NCBI GenBank assembly: GCA_937146725.1
Contig: CAKZRU010000194.1
Span: forward strand, 1-64,000
Length of the DNA stretch: 64,000 nucleotides
Direction of reading: 5' to 3'
From: an uncultured Myxococcales bacterium
Lineage (GTDB): Bacteria > Myxococcota_A > Bradymonadia > UBA7976 > VGTA01
Shown: piece by piece, positions 50,018 to 58,456 of the stretch
Position numbering within the stretch: the stretch's first letter is position 1
Layout of the letters: the number at the start of each line of letters is the position of its first letter
The notes under the pieces: generated by a model
What the model saw: only the letters and a program-made list of their open reading frames with translations
Told to the model about the DNA's origin: nothing
Database searches by the model: none
Program-made: the position numbers and the translations under genes

Positions 50018-51867
50018 GTTTTCGAGGGCAAACTGCCGTAGGAATAAGGCAATTTCTTCAATTATTTAATTATTTAGGCTTAGTTGTGCTGATTTGCTTA
50101 TTGGGGAATCATGCACTAAGTTCACCTAAGTCTGATAAAGCTTCATCCCTTTCTCAACAGGTTCAAGATTATAGTGATGAAGTGAGTTTATTCGCCTTGC
50201 AAAGCCAAGGATGGCAACTGCATCCTGAGCCAGAGGGTAAAACGATTACTAAGGTTCACATCCTCAGCTTACCTGTCTTTTTAAAACGAGAAGGCCTTAA
50301 GCAACTTGTTCACCAACTTAACTTTTTACATAGCACAACTAAGCAATCAGTCATTCAAAAAGAGTTACGGTTGTTTAAAGGGCAGGCTTGGTCCAAGGCT
50401 GATGCCCTAGAAACCGAAAGAAACCTAAGAGCCTTAGCGATATTTTCATCCGCTCATGTTTACCCTGTGACTCGTGTACAATCAAACAACCTTAGTCAAG
50501 CACCTTTAGAGTTGGTGATTGTGACTAGAGACTTATGGAGTCTGCGCTTAGAGAGTGGCTTTAGTTACAATGGTGGTGTTTTAAACAGTTTAAACTTAAG
50601 TCTAAGTGAAAGAAATCTTGGCGGTCGTCGAATACTATTAAGTGCCATCAGTGCTTTGAGCCCTTATAATGTACTTGGTGGTTTTTTAGTTAATCATCGC
50701 CGCTTTGGTCCTGATTTAAGTTTAAGTGCCCAAGTGAGCGGGGCATGGACCAGAGATACTGCTCAAAGAGAGGGTGAATCGGTTCAAGTATCCTTATCTC
50801 GGCCTTTATTTAATTTAGATCAAGCTTGGAGCTTTGGAACAAGCTTTGGATATACACGTCAAAGAGCTCGAATTGGTCGAGCTGGCGTTTTACTTACTGA
50901 TGATGACCCAAGCACTCAGGCCATTGAACAGACACCGATTCAATGGGAGCTTCAAGCTTTACTTGCAAGTGTGGGGGCAACTCGCCAGTGGCGAGGTAGA
51001 TATCAAAAAAGCCTAAGTGTGCAACTTGGTTTTAGTCGAAGTGAACGCTTTGTTCTTCCAGATGTATCAGCTTCACAAGAAGCGAGATTTCGAGAAATCT
51101 ATCTTCCACCCGATCGAACTCAAATTGGACCAAGTATTGGTTTTTCTTGGTATAAGCGAAAGTACACAGCCTTAAGTAATATTAGTACCTATGGATTACG
51201 AGAAGATTTAAGAATTGGCCCTAGTTTAAGCACAAACCATCAATATTTTGTTTTTGGAGATCAAGCTTATTTGCCTAGCTTGAGCTTGGCTTATACTCAT
51301 CCGATTCAAGCCAGTGGTTTTGTTTCGGCTTCTATCGGCACTAGCGCTCGAATTGAAGCGCCTAAGCTAGACTCTATTTATAACCAAGTGCTTGCTGTCG
51401 GCCTAAGTGCGGCTTTACCGATCAAACTGATGAGTAAGCATTATGGCTTCTTGATTGCTAGAGCAAGTTTAAGTGAGCGTTGGAGAGACATAAATAACGC
51501 CTTGGTGACCTTAGGCGGTGATGCCGGATTAAGAGGTTATCCAAATGGTGCCTTTAATATGGTTGGAGGAGGAATCTCACGTAATCATTTTGAGTACCGT
51601 AGTCGGCCATGGCGTTGGCGTTTTGTACACCTTGGTTGGGCTGCTTTTTATGAGGGGGGTAGCGTACATAAAAAGATCACTGAATATGATTGGAAACATA
51701 GCACAGGCTTAGGATTGAGGCTTTTATTTCCTCAAGTGAATCGTAGTGTATTCCGCTTTGATCTCGCCCGTCCTTTGAGTCCCTATCCGGATGGCTTAGC
51801 CACACCACCTTTGGTATTTAGCTTTGGATCGGCGCAAGCTTTTAGCTTTATGCCTTGGGAAAGTTAA
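50014..51867 (+). CDS. Omp85-like outer-membrane protein (one POTRA plus barrel)
   Basis: 617 residues. A signal/anchor near 20-40 is followed by a POTRA-like segment (about 75-155: ITKVHILSLPVFLKREGL, then LFKGQAWSKADALETERNLRAL and SSAHVYPV), then a long beta-rich part (160-617) with surface-antigen-type strands: LNLSLSERNLGGRRIL, RHFEYRSRPWRWRF-like and a final GSAQAFSFMPW. The overall order is that of short BamA/TamA-like proteins. They insert or move proteins or lipids at the outer membrane. With one POTRA it is probably not the essential BamA. Coupled to the hydrolase gene upstream. Confidence 0.78.
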   Translation: MSFRGQTAVGIRQFLQLFNYLGLVVLICLLGNHALSSPKSDKASSLSQQVQDYSDEVSLFALQSQGWQLHPEPEGKTITKVHILSLPVFLKREGLKQLVHQLNFLHSTTKQSVIQKELRLFKGQAWSKADALETERNLRALAIFSSAHVYPVTRVQSNNLSQAPLELVIVTRDLWSLRLESGFSYNGGVLNSLNLSLSERNLGGRRILLSAISALSPYNVLGGFLVNHRRFGPDLSLSAQVSGAWTRDTAQREGESVQVSLSRPLFNLDQAWSFGTSFGYTRQRARIGRAGVLLTDDDPSTQAIEQTPIQWELQALLASVGATRQWRGRYQKSLSVQLGFSRSERFVLPDVSASQEARFREIYLPPDRTQIGPSIGFSWYKRKYTALSNISTYGLREDLRIGPSLSTNHQYFVFGDQAYLPSLSLAYTHPIQASGFVSASIGTSARIEAPKLDSIYNQVLAVGLSAALPIKLMSKHYGFLIARASLSERWRDINNALVTLGGDAGLRGYPNGAFNMVGGGISRNHFEYRSRPWRWRFVHLGWAAFYEGGSVHKKITEYDWKHSTGLGLRLLFPQVNRSVFRFDLARPLSPYPDGLATPPLVFSFGSAQAFSFMPWES

Positions 51868-52019
51868 GCTTGGTGAATCACTTTGGTGCATATTGATTCG
51901 TTATAAACAAAGGTGGACTTTGAGTTCAGATTGTTTAGGATAACGAGTCGCTTTACATAGAAATTCTGCTTAGGCAGTGAATCAATATCTTTAATTTCAT
52001 ATCTAAAAAGAGGTCGAAT

Positions 52020-52676
52020 ATGGGTGCTTTTCAAGGTGGGCTAACCTATCGTCAATACAGAGTAAATCAACACTTGCCCCCTCAATGGCAAAAAAAAGTC
52101 CAAGAAGGTCTGAGTCGCCACCTAGCTAAGGAAATCGATCCCAGTGGTGATGATGAGCGATCGGTCGGCTGGTGTAATGCACATTTTGCTCTTGATACCT
52201 CAATTAGCTTAGAGCAATGCTTGTATAACGAGTATGTAGTGATTGGAGTTCGCATTGATACCTTGGTGGTGCCAAAGCGCTTGTTGGCTGTTTATTGCGA
52301 ACGTGAAGAACGTCGAGCTATGCAAGAGCTTAAAAAGGAAGTTTTAAGCCGTTATGAGCGCGCCGAAATTAGAGATAAGGTCGAAGAAACCTTACGCAAA
52401 AAGGTTTTACCCACGATTAAAACTGCCGAAGTCGTATGGAATTGGGAAACAGGTTATGTTCGCTTCTTTAGTACCAGTAAGGGCTTAAATGAAGAGTTTG
52501 TAGAGCTGTTTGAAGAATCCTTTGGACTCACTTTAACCCCAGAATATGCTTACACTGTTGCGCATGATCCAAGCTTAGGTCTGTCGACAGAACTTTTAAA
52601 GTCGCTCGATACTGCAGAGCCCACAGCTTTTGTCGATCAAGATACGCTTATCGATACCTTACGTGGTGAGCTTTAA
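52020..52676 (+). CDS. RdgC-like protein
   Basis: 218 residues resembling the RdgC family (recombination-associated DNA-binding protein): a GLTYRQYRVNQHLP start, VGWCNAHFALDTSISLEQC, YNEYVVIGVRIDTLVVPKRLL, a charged coiled segment (EREERRAMQELKKEVLSRYERAE) and KVLPTIKTAEVVWNWETGYVRFFSTSKGLNE. E. coli RdgC (303 residues) forms a DNA-encircling ring that limits RecA; this protein is shorter and fits the variant common in Myxococcota-type genomes. It is followed, 37 bases later, by a gene that looks like its regular companion. Confidence 0.8.
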   Translation: MGAFQGGLTYRQYRVNQHLPPQWQKKVQEGLSRHLAKEIDPSGDDERSVGWCNAHFALDTSISLEQCLYNEYVVIGVRIDTLVVPKRLLAVYCEREERRAMQELKKEVLSRYERAEIRDKVEETLRKKVLPTIKTAEVVWNWETGYVRFFSTSKGLNEEFVELFEESFGLTLTPEYAYTVAHDPSLGLSTELLKSLDTAEPTAFVDQDTLIDTLRGEL

Positions 52677-52713
52677 ATCCTTAAAGGCAACGATTAATAA
52701 AAGGGAATAGAGA

Positions 52714-53244
52714 ATGGATCTTTCAGATAAAATTAAACGGGCAGAGTTTTTGGGCGCAGAATTCATGACTTGGTTATGGTATTGTGAGGAAGCTCAGGGT
52801 GGCATTTTTGACTTGGGTGGAGATTTAGGGCAAATCGAACTTAGCTTTGAAGACCGTTTGACAATGAGCACCGCTGCTGCCGATGAGCAGGAAGACAGCT
52901 TTAAAGGTGGACGGCCGACTTCAAGTATTGAAGCACGTATGGCATTGCGCTTAGGTAAATTAGCAAGACAAGCCAAAATTAGAATTACTCAAGGTGAGCA
53001 GGAATGGATCTTTACTTTAAGAGAGGCTCCTCTCATGATGACCGCTATTAAATTACCCGAAATTATGACGAAGGGTGGTCAAACACAGTTTTTTGAACGT
53101 ATGTTTCTTTTAGAGCATTTAGAACGTATCTATAAGGCATTGTTTCAGATGTTTTTGGAGTTGCGTTTAAGTGAAGAATGGCGCTCTGATCATTTACCAA
53201 TGCTTAGACAATGGGTGGCCTCGGGTGAGGTTGAAGAAGGATGA
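52714..53244 (+). CDS. Conserved hypothetical companion of the RdgC-like protein
   Basis: 176 residues, soluble, no signal. The opening IKRAEFLGAEFMTWLWYCEEAQ, a Gly/Asp-rich strand (GGDLGQIELSFEDRL) and the later EARMALRLGKLARQAKIRITQ and FERMFLLEHLERIYKALFQMFLELR segments suggest a compact alpha/beta domain. From memory, similar genes sit beside RdgC-like genes in related genomes, which I cannot verify here. Its ORF overlaps the manC start by four bases (ATGA). Confidence 0.7.
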   Translation: MDLSDKIKRAEFLGAEFMTWLWYCEEAQGGIFDLGGDLGQIELSFEDRLTMSTAAADEQEDSFKGGRPTSSIEARMALRLGKLARQAKIRITQGEQEWIFTLREAPLMMTAIKLPEIMTKGGQTQFFERMFLLEHLERIYKALFQMFLELRLSEEWRSDHLPMLRQWVASGEVEEG

Positions 53245-54377
53245 GTGAGCCGATGACGATGATGGAACCAAAGAGAGATTCAGAACAGATTCATCCAACC
53301 GGTGTTTATCCGGTTGTGATGGCGGGAGGATCGGGAACTCGTTTTTGGCCACTGTCTCGTCAGCACTTGCCTAAGCAATTTTTAAAGATGGGCGGAGAGG
53401 ATTCTTTAATCGTTTCAACCATGAAACGCTTGGATGCCCTTGCGCCTTGGTCTGGTCGCTATATTGTGGCCGGTGAACAACATGCGAGCTTACTCAAAGA
53501 ACACTGTCCGGAGTTGCCACCACAAAATCTTCTGATTGAGCCTTGTGCTCGAAATACTGCACCCTGTGTTGCCTTAGCCGCTCAGCATATTTTTCAGCAA
53601 GATCCCCAAGGGATTATGATCTTGCTACCTGCTGATCATCATATTCAGAATATACCCGCTTTTCAAAGGGCCTTAACGGTGGCAGTAGAAGGGGCTCGTG
53701 AAGGCAAGATTCTTACGCTAGGTATCGTCCCGACTCGGGCAGAAACCGGATATGGCTATATTCATTATGCCGGTGGTGGGATTGTTAATCAAAGTCGTTT
53801 GGCGGTTTCTAAGTTTGTGGAAAAGCCGCCTAAAAGTATTGCTGAGCAATATCTAGCGAGTGGTGAATATCTTTGGAACAGCGGTGTCTTTGTCTTTAGT
53901 GTGCAAAGAATCCTTAAAGAGTTTCAAACTCAACTGCCCAAATTAGCCATGGCAATGTCAAAAGTTGGTGAAGCATTAGCTCAACACGATCTCAACCGGT
54001 ATCAGCAAGTTCTCGATCAAGCATTTTTAGAGATCAGAGCAGTATCCATTGATGTGGGCATCATGGAAGGTGCAGATCATATTGAAGTTATTCCTTTGGA
54101 TGTTGGTTGGAGCGATGTTGGCCATTGGGGCGCTTTGCATGAGGTGCATAAAGCTGATGCTCAACATAATATTTTATTGGGTCACCCAAAGCATCTTGCT
54201 TTGGATGCACAGCATATCACCGTACAGAGTGAAAAGTTTACCGCTGTGGTGGGGATAGATGATCTTGTGGTGGTCAATACAGATGAAGCCACCTTAGTCT
54301 GTGCACAAGATCGGGTACAAGATGTACGGAGTATTGTTGAGTATCTAAAAGAGCAGGGTTTAAAAAACCTCACTTGA
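53241..54377 (+). CDS. manC: Mannose-1-phosphate guanylyltransferase
   Basis: 378 residues. The nucleotidyltransferase motif is complete: VMAGGSGTRFWPLSRQHLPKQFL (about 26-48), with the FVEKPP stretch and the substrate-binding region SGVFVFSVQRIL. Length is that of the single-domain GMP group, without the C-terminal isomerase domain of bifunctional enzymes. It makes GDP-mannose from mannose-1-phosphate and GTP, in step with the phosphomannomutase gene 98 bases downstream. Start overlaps the previous stop. The product feeds surface polysaccharide or glycoprotein synthesis. Confidence 0.92.
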   Translation: MSEPMTMMEPKRDSEQIHPTGVYPVVMAGGSGTRFWPLSRQHLPKQFLKMGGEDSLIVSTMKRLDALAPWSGRYIVAGEQHASLLKEHCPELPPQNLLIEPCARNTAPCVALAAQHIFQQDPQGIMILLPADHHIQNIPAFQRALTVAVEGAREGKILTLGIVPTRAETGYGYIHYAGGGIVNQSRLAVSKFVEKPPKSIAEQYLASGEYLWNSGVFVFSVQRILKEFQTQLPKLAMAMSKVGEALAQHDLNRYQQVLDQAFLEIRAVSIDVGIMEGADHIEVIPLDVGWSDVGHWGALHEVHKADAQHNILLGHPKHLALDAQHITVQSEKFTAVVGIDDLVVVNTDEATLVCAQDRVQDVRSIVEYLKEQGLKNLT

Positions 54378-54475
54378 GCTCTGCTAGATCTCTCGTTAAT
54401 CTCTCATTAATCTTTCATCATATTCATTTAAACTCATATTTGAGGTCACAGGTTAGCGTAGAAAGTGAGTGAGAC

Positions 54476-56095
54476 ATGACTGCCGATACAAAGATTAATG
54501 AGTCAAATTTTGCCGAAGTTGATCAAAAAGTCGTCGACTTACCCTTACCTAGTCTAGTGCCTAAAGCACATCATTTGGCGCTCAAGAGTTTGTTTCGTCA
54601 ATATGATATCCGAGGCATTGTAAGTCAGGAACTTGACTATCATGAGGTGGACTTAAGCCAACTGCAGTGGTCAGAACAGGTGACCTTAACGCCTGCCTTA
54701 GCCTACGCTTTAGGTTGTGCTTATGCAGCCGAGCTTTTGGAAAGATTAGAGCTTGATTTAAAAGATCTGAGCTCTCAATCAATTAAGGTCGTGGTTGGCT
54801 ATGATGCACGCCTAAGTGGTCCTGTTCTGTCACAGGCTCTTGAATTAGGTTTGCGTCGTATGGGCCTAGATGTGCTTAGACTAGGTTTAGTGCCCACACC
54901 GGTCGTTTATTTTTCTACCTATGAGTTTAAGGCGGATAAAAAAGAGAGTTTACAGATTTATGGTGGACTTATGGTCACCGGAAGCCACAATCCCAGTGCC
55001 TGGAATGGCTTTAAGCTAAGCTTTGGCTGTGACTCTGTATATGGGGAGATGCTACAAAAGCTTTATCAACGAATTACAACCGCCAATTACCAAATAAATC
55101 ACCAAGATCTAGACTTAAGAGTAAGCTCTAGCTACAAGCTTGATTTAAGCACAATTTATCTAAATGCTCTGCATTCTCGATTGCGCTTTGCTCAGCCAAA
55201 CTTAAGTCACCTAAAAGTGGTGATCGATGCCGGACATGGGGCATCAGGCCCATTGGCCTTACGCTTTTTTGAAAGTTTAGGGGTACAGCTAAAAGCCTTG
55301 TATTGTGATCCGGATGGTCATTTTCCAGCCCATCATCCTGACCCCACAGTAGAAAGTAACTTAACTGAATTAAAAATGGCTGTGAGAGAATGGGATGCTG
55401 ATGTAGGCTTGGGCTTTGACGGTGATGGCGACCGTCTAGGCGTTGTTGATCGTGAGGGCCAAGTGATTTGGGGAGACCAATTACTTTTGCTTTTTGCCCA
55501 AGCGATTTTAAAAGAACAGCCACAGGCAATGATTATTGGTGAAGTTAAGTGTTCTCAGATTTTATATGATGGCATCACCGAAGCTGGTGGTATTGCAGAA
55601 ATGTGGAAGGTGGGTCATTCCTTGATCAAGGCTCGGATGAAAGAGGCAAAGGCACCTTTAGCAGGTGAAATGAGTGGCCACTTATTTTTTGCCGATCGAT
55701 TTTATGGCTTTGATGATGCTTTGTATGCAGCCGCTCGCTTGATTGAAAGGTTAAGCGAAAAAGAGTTTAGCCTAGTGGCATGGCGTAAGTCGCTGCCCAA
55801 TATGATCAATACACCAGAGCTAAGAGTATATTGCGCCGATCAGGATAAGCAGGCAGTGATCACTCGTTTTGCAAACGCTTTTGCCCAGAACTACACTTTA
55901 AGCACCATTGATGGGGTAAGAGTTCAGTTTGCTCAGGGCTGGGGCTTGGTTAGAGCAAGTAATACTCAGCCGGTGTTAGTGATGCGTTTTGAGGCGAATA
56001 GTGAAGAATGGTTGAGTGAGTATAGGACCCTTGTGGAAAGTTGGTTAGCGCAACATGCACCCGAAGTACGTTTTGATATTGATCCCAATCATTAG
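54476..56095 (+). CDS. Phosphomannomutase/phosphoglucomutase
   Basis: 539 residues, somewhat longer than the usual 450-470 because of an N-terminal extension of about 30 residues and an insertion near 60-95. The alpha-D-phosphohexomutase motifs are present: GSHNPSAWNGFKLSF with the phosphoserine (about 171), DGDGDRLGVVD metal loop (about 313-323), GEMSGHLFFADRF sugar loop and the C-terminal phosphate-binding VRASNTQPVLVMRFEA. The enzyme interconverts mannose-6-P and mannose-1-P (and usually glucose phosphates), supplying manC. The two genes form a GDP-mannose unit. Confidence 0.92.
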   Translation: MTADTKINESNFAEVDQKVVDLPLPSLVPKAHHLALKSLFRQYDIRGIVSQELDYHEVDLSQLQWSEQVTLTPALAYALGCAYAAELLERLELDLKDLSSQSIKVVVGYDARLSGPVLSQALELGLRRMGLDVLRLGLVPTPVVYFSTYEFKADKKESLQIYGGLMVTGSHNPSAWNGFKLSFGCDSVYGEMLQKLYQRITTANYQINHQDLDLRVSSSYKLDLSTIYLNALHSRLRFAQPNLSHLKVVIDAGHGASGPLALRFFESLGVQLKALYCDPDGHFPAHHPDPTVESNLTELKMAVREWDADVGLGFDGDGDRLGVVDREGQVIWGDQLLLLFAQAILKEQPQAMIIGEVKCSQILYDGITEAGGIAEMWKVGHSLIKARMKEAKAPLAGEMSGHLFFADRFYGFDDALYAAARLIERLSEKEFSLVAWRKSLPNMINTPELRVYCADQDKQAVITRFANAFAQNYTLSTIDGVRVQFAQGWGLVRASNTQPVLVMRFEANSEEWLSEYRTLVESWLAQHAPEVRFDIDPNH

Positions 56096-56188
56096 AGTTT
56101 TTTGCTAGTGACTTTAGCTAAGTCATAAAGTATAAAGCATTTAATAGAGTTGATCGTTTATTCTGCTTATTTTTACGGAGTCTTTTAG

Positions 56189-56983
56189 ATGCCTCATCGT
56201 CTTATTGCTGTAGGTCATAGTGATGTTGGACGTGCCCGACAGGTAAACGAAGATTCTTTTTGGGTACATAACGGTCAGCAAGTCTGGATGATTGCTGATG
56301 GTATGGGGGGACATGTTGCCGGACAGGTTGCTAGTCAAATCGCTGTCGCGGAAGCAAGTAGGTTTTTAACGGAAACACGTCATCAAGCCCAATTTAAATG
56401 GCCTTTTGAGCCCGATCTTAGTAAAAGTGTAGAAGAAAATGCGCTGATGAATGCTTTGCGCATTGCGAATGTCCGGATTTATAATCGGGGTGTAAAAGAA
56501 ACCAAATATTTTGGGATGGGTACTACGGCGGTTGTGGCCATGCGTTCTTCCGCAGATGAGCTTCTTATTGCTACGGTTGGTGATAGTCGCTGTTATCGCT
56601 ATCGTCGAGGTCAACTCGTCCAACTTACTGTCGATGACTCCTTGCTTAATCACCTGATCTATAAACTTAAGCTCTCACCCGAAGAAGCTCGAGAAAAAGT
56701 GGGCACAAATGTCATTGTAAAGGCCTTAGGCTTAGAGATTGATGTTGAGGTTGAGATCACAAGCTGTACCCTTATGGAAGGGGATATCTTTATCATGTGC
56801 TCAGATGGCTTGAGTGACTTGGTGCCAGATCAAAAAATCAATGAGCTGATTCAGCGTTTTGGACATGATTTAAACGCATTGACCCACCAGTTAATTACGC
56901 ATGCAAATGAGGCAGGCGGTACAGATAACATCAGCGTTATTAGCTTGTTTGTTAAAGAGGAAAACACCCCCACAATGTTCTAG
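56189..56983 (+). CDS. PP2C-family Ser/Thr protein phosphatase
   Basis: 264 residues, the usual size of bacterial Stp1/PrpC proteins. Ten PP2C motifs are intact: VGRARQVNEDSF, WMIADGMGGHVAG (metal Asp and Gly), GMGTTAVVAMR, TVGDSRCYRYR, MCSDGLSDLV and GGTDNISVISL. It removes phosphate from Ser/Thr and would counter a Hanks-type kinase; no kinase gene is in the window, but the FHA protein at 4.5-6.5 kb could be a target. A GGAG site precedes the ATG. No membrane segment is seen. Confidence 0.94.
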   Translation: MPHRLIAVGHSDVGRARQVNEDSFWVHNGQQVWMIADGMGGHVAGQVASQIAVAEASRFLTETRHQAQFKWPFEPDLSKSVEENALMNALRIANVRIYNRGVKETKYFGMGTTAVVAMRSSADELLIATVGDSRCYRYRRGQLVQLTVDDSLLNHLIYKLKLSPEEAREKVGTNVIVKALGLEIDVEVEITSCTLMEGDIFIMCSDGLSDLVPDQKINELIQRFGHDLNALTHQLITHANEAGGTDNISVISLFVKEENTPTMF

Positions 56984-57101
56984 AGGAAACTTGCCGAGTG
57001 TAAGCCTCAAAGTGTAAGCCTCTAACAAACAAACGATGCCTTTCGTTCTAAATTTACGATCAAACCGGCTTTTATACACAAAGAGGTACGTAAGTTTTAT
57101 G

Positions 57102-57150
57102 GGGTTAACTTTCAAAATAACCCTTTTAAAAAAGGTATTTACGGGGTTAT
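57102..57150 (+). other. Three-part GGGTTA/TAACCC element with competing hairpins
   Basis: GGGTTA at 57102, TAACCC at 57118 and GGGTTA(T) at 57144 lie within 49 bases. The middle part can pair with either flank (6 or 7 pairs), so two hairpins exclude one another. It lies about 95 bases before the barrel gene. Confidence 0.35.
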
Positions 57151-57243
57151 GGTAAATAAGGTAAAAAAAAGTGTCTTTAAGTGCAAGCATTTACACTCGA
57201 CAAGAAGCCTTGAGAGGTGTAGTTTTCAGCTCTTAAATGAATA

Positions 57244-58305
57244 ATGAGGTTTCGTATGTTTGTTAATTTTTGGAAATCGAGCGTAGGCGTACTTGCTCTT
57301 ATACCTCTTGGCTTTGCTTTAAGCATCACTCTATCAGCTTCAACTGCACAAGCAGAGTTGACGACTCAGGACTTTAGAGGTTCAACTCTAAGTGTTAGTA
57401 ATTCAGTAAGCTATGGAACGATCGATAAATCTCAGGATTTAAGCTATAATCCATTTGTTAACAGTACATTAACCTTTGCTCCTCGTTATTGGATGACACC
57501 GCGCTTTTTTGTTGCGAGTTCATTCAATATTAGTCGTGAATGGACCCAGCAAGACGATACCACTTATCGTGAAGAAACTCGCCTTAGCGATTTCACCTTG
57601 CGTGTAGGTAATATTTTACATCGCTATGATTTTGGCTTGTTAACCTTTGTGGGTACAGGTGTGCGCTTACCCACTTCATTAGCTTCTCAAGCAAGAACTA
57701 TGAATGCAAGCGTCAATGGTGTCATCGCTTTGATTCAGTCACTTGGTAGTTGGGGCAGTCTTAGTTACTCATTTAACTTAGCTTACAATAGCTTTCGCTA
57801 TACAACCGGCGAGATTGAAACCCCTAGAATTGGTTCATGTTTGGGTACCCCTGATGCACCCAACTGTGCTCAATTTCTTAACACAGGTGTAAGAAATGCA
57901 CCTTGGGGCACGACTCACTCTCTCAGTTTTAACTATTTCCCAACAGGCTGGTTGTTCTTCTCAACAGGTGTTTCATTCATTGAAAGTTACCTGTTCCCAC
58001 AAGGGATTGATAACAGTTCGGTCAGTCATATCGCACAAGAACCAATGAATAAGCGTTACTTAGTCTCTTACAGTTCAGAGATTGACTTGCAGCCAACACC
58101 TTGGTTAATTGTCGCTTTAATGGCGAACACTTTTAACCCACAGTTGGCACCTAATTCAACTTACTATCAACCATTCTTCAACCGCAATACAACCTTCATG
58201 CTTGACTTACGCTTTACTCTTGGCGTCTTCCGCGTTGCTCAATCGAGTGACAATGGAGATAAAAAGAAAGCTAAGAAGGGCAAGAAGAAAGCCAAGAAGA
58301 AGTAA
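57244..58305 (+). CDS. Outer-membrane beta-barrel protein with a Lys-rich C-terminal tail
   Basis: 353 residues; start ATG 57244, or possibly ATG 57256, which has GAGG 5-6 bases before it. A signal peptide is cleaved near A-Q-A-E. The rest is a regular run of beta strands with aromatic girdles (FAPRYWMTPRFFVASSF, NSFRYTTGEIETPR, WLFFSTGVSF) and a last strand FMLDLRFTLGVF. After it follows RVAQSSDNGD and a tail of repeated KKAKK. Most barrels end at the last strand, so this tail is unusual. No known family. It is 152 bases before the giant metzincin lipoprotein gene and shares its codon bias, so the two may work together. Confidence 0.8.
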   Translation: MRFRMFVNFWKSSVGVLALIPLGFALSITLSASTAQAELTTQDFRGSTLSVSNSVSYGTIDKSQDLSYNPFVNSTLTFAPRYWMTPRFFVASSFNISREWTQQDDTTYREETRLSDFTLRVGNILHRYDFGLLTFVGTGVRLPTSLASQARTMNASVNGVIALIQSLGSWGSLSYSFNLAYNSFRYTTGEIETPRIGSCLGTPDAPNCAQFLNTGVRNAPWGTTHSLSFNYFPTGWLFFSTGVSFIESYLFPQGIDNSSVSHIAQEPMNKRYLVSYSSEIDLQPTPWLIVALMANTFNPQLAPNSTYYQPFFNRNTTFMLDLRFTLGVFRVAQSSDNGDKKKAKKGKKKAKKK

Positions 58306-58456
58306 GCTATTTGCGAGCTAATGTATACTTAGGTATTGGATTAAGCTCATTCGTCTTTGTTTTTATGTGCTTCTGTTTTCTTTGGATTATAGAAGCGTTT
58401 CAGTTTTTTATTATTAACATTTTATGTTTGTTCAACATGTTTACAGGAGGTGCTCA

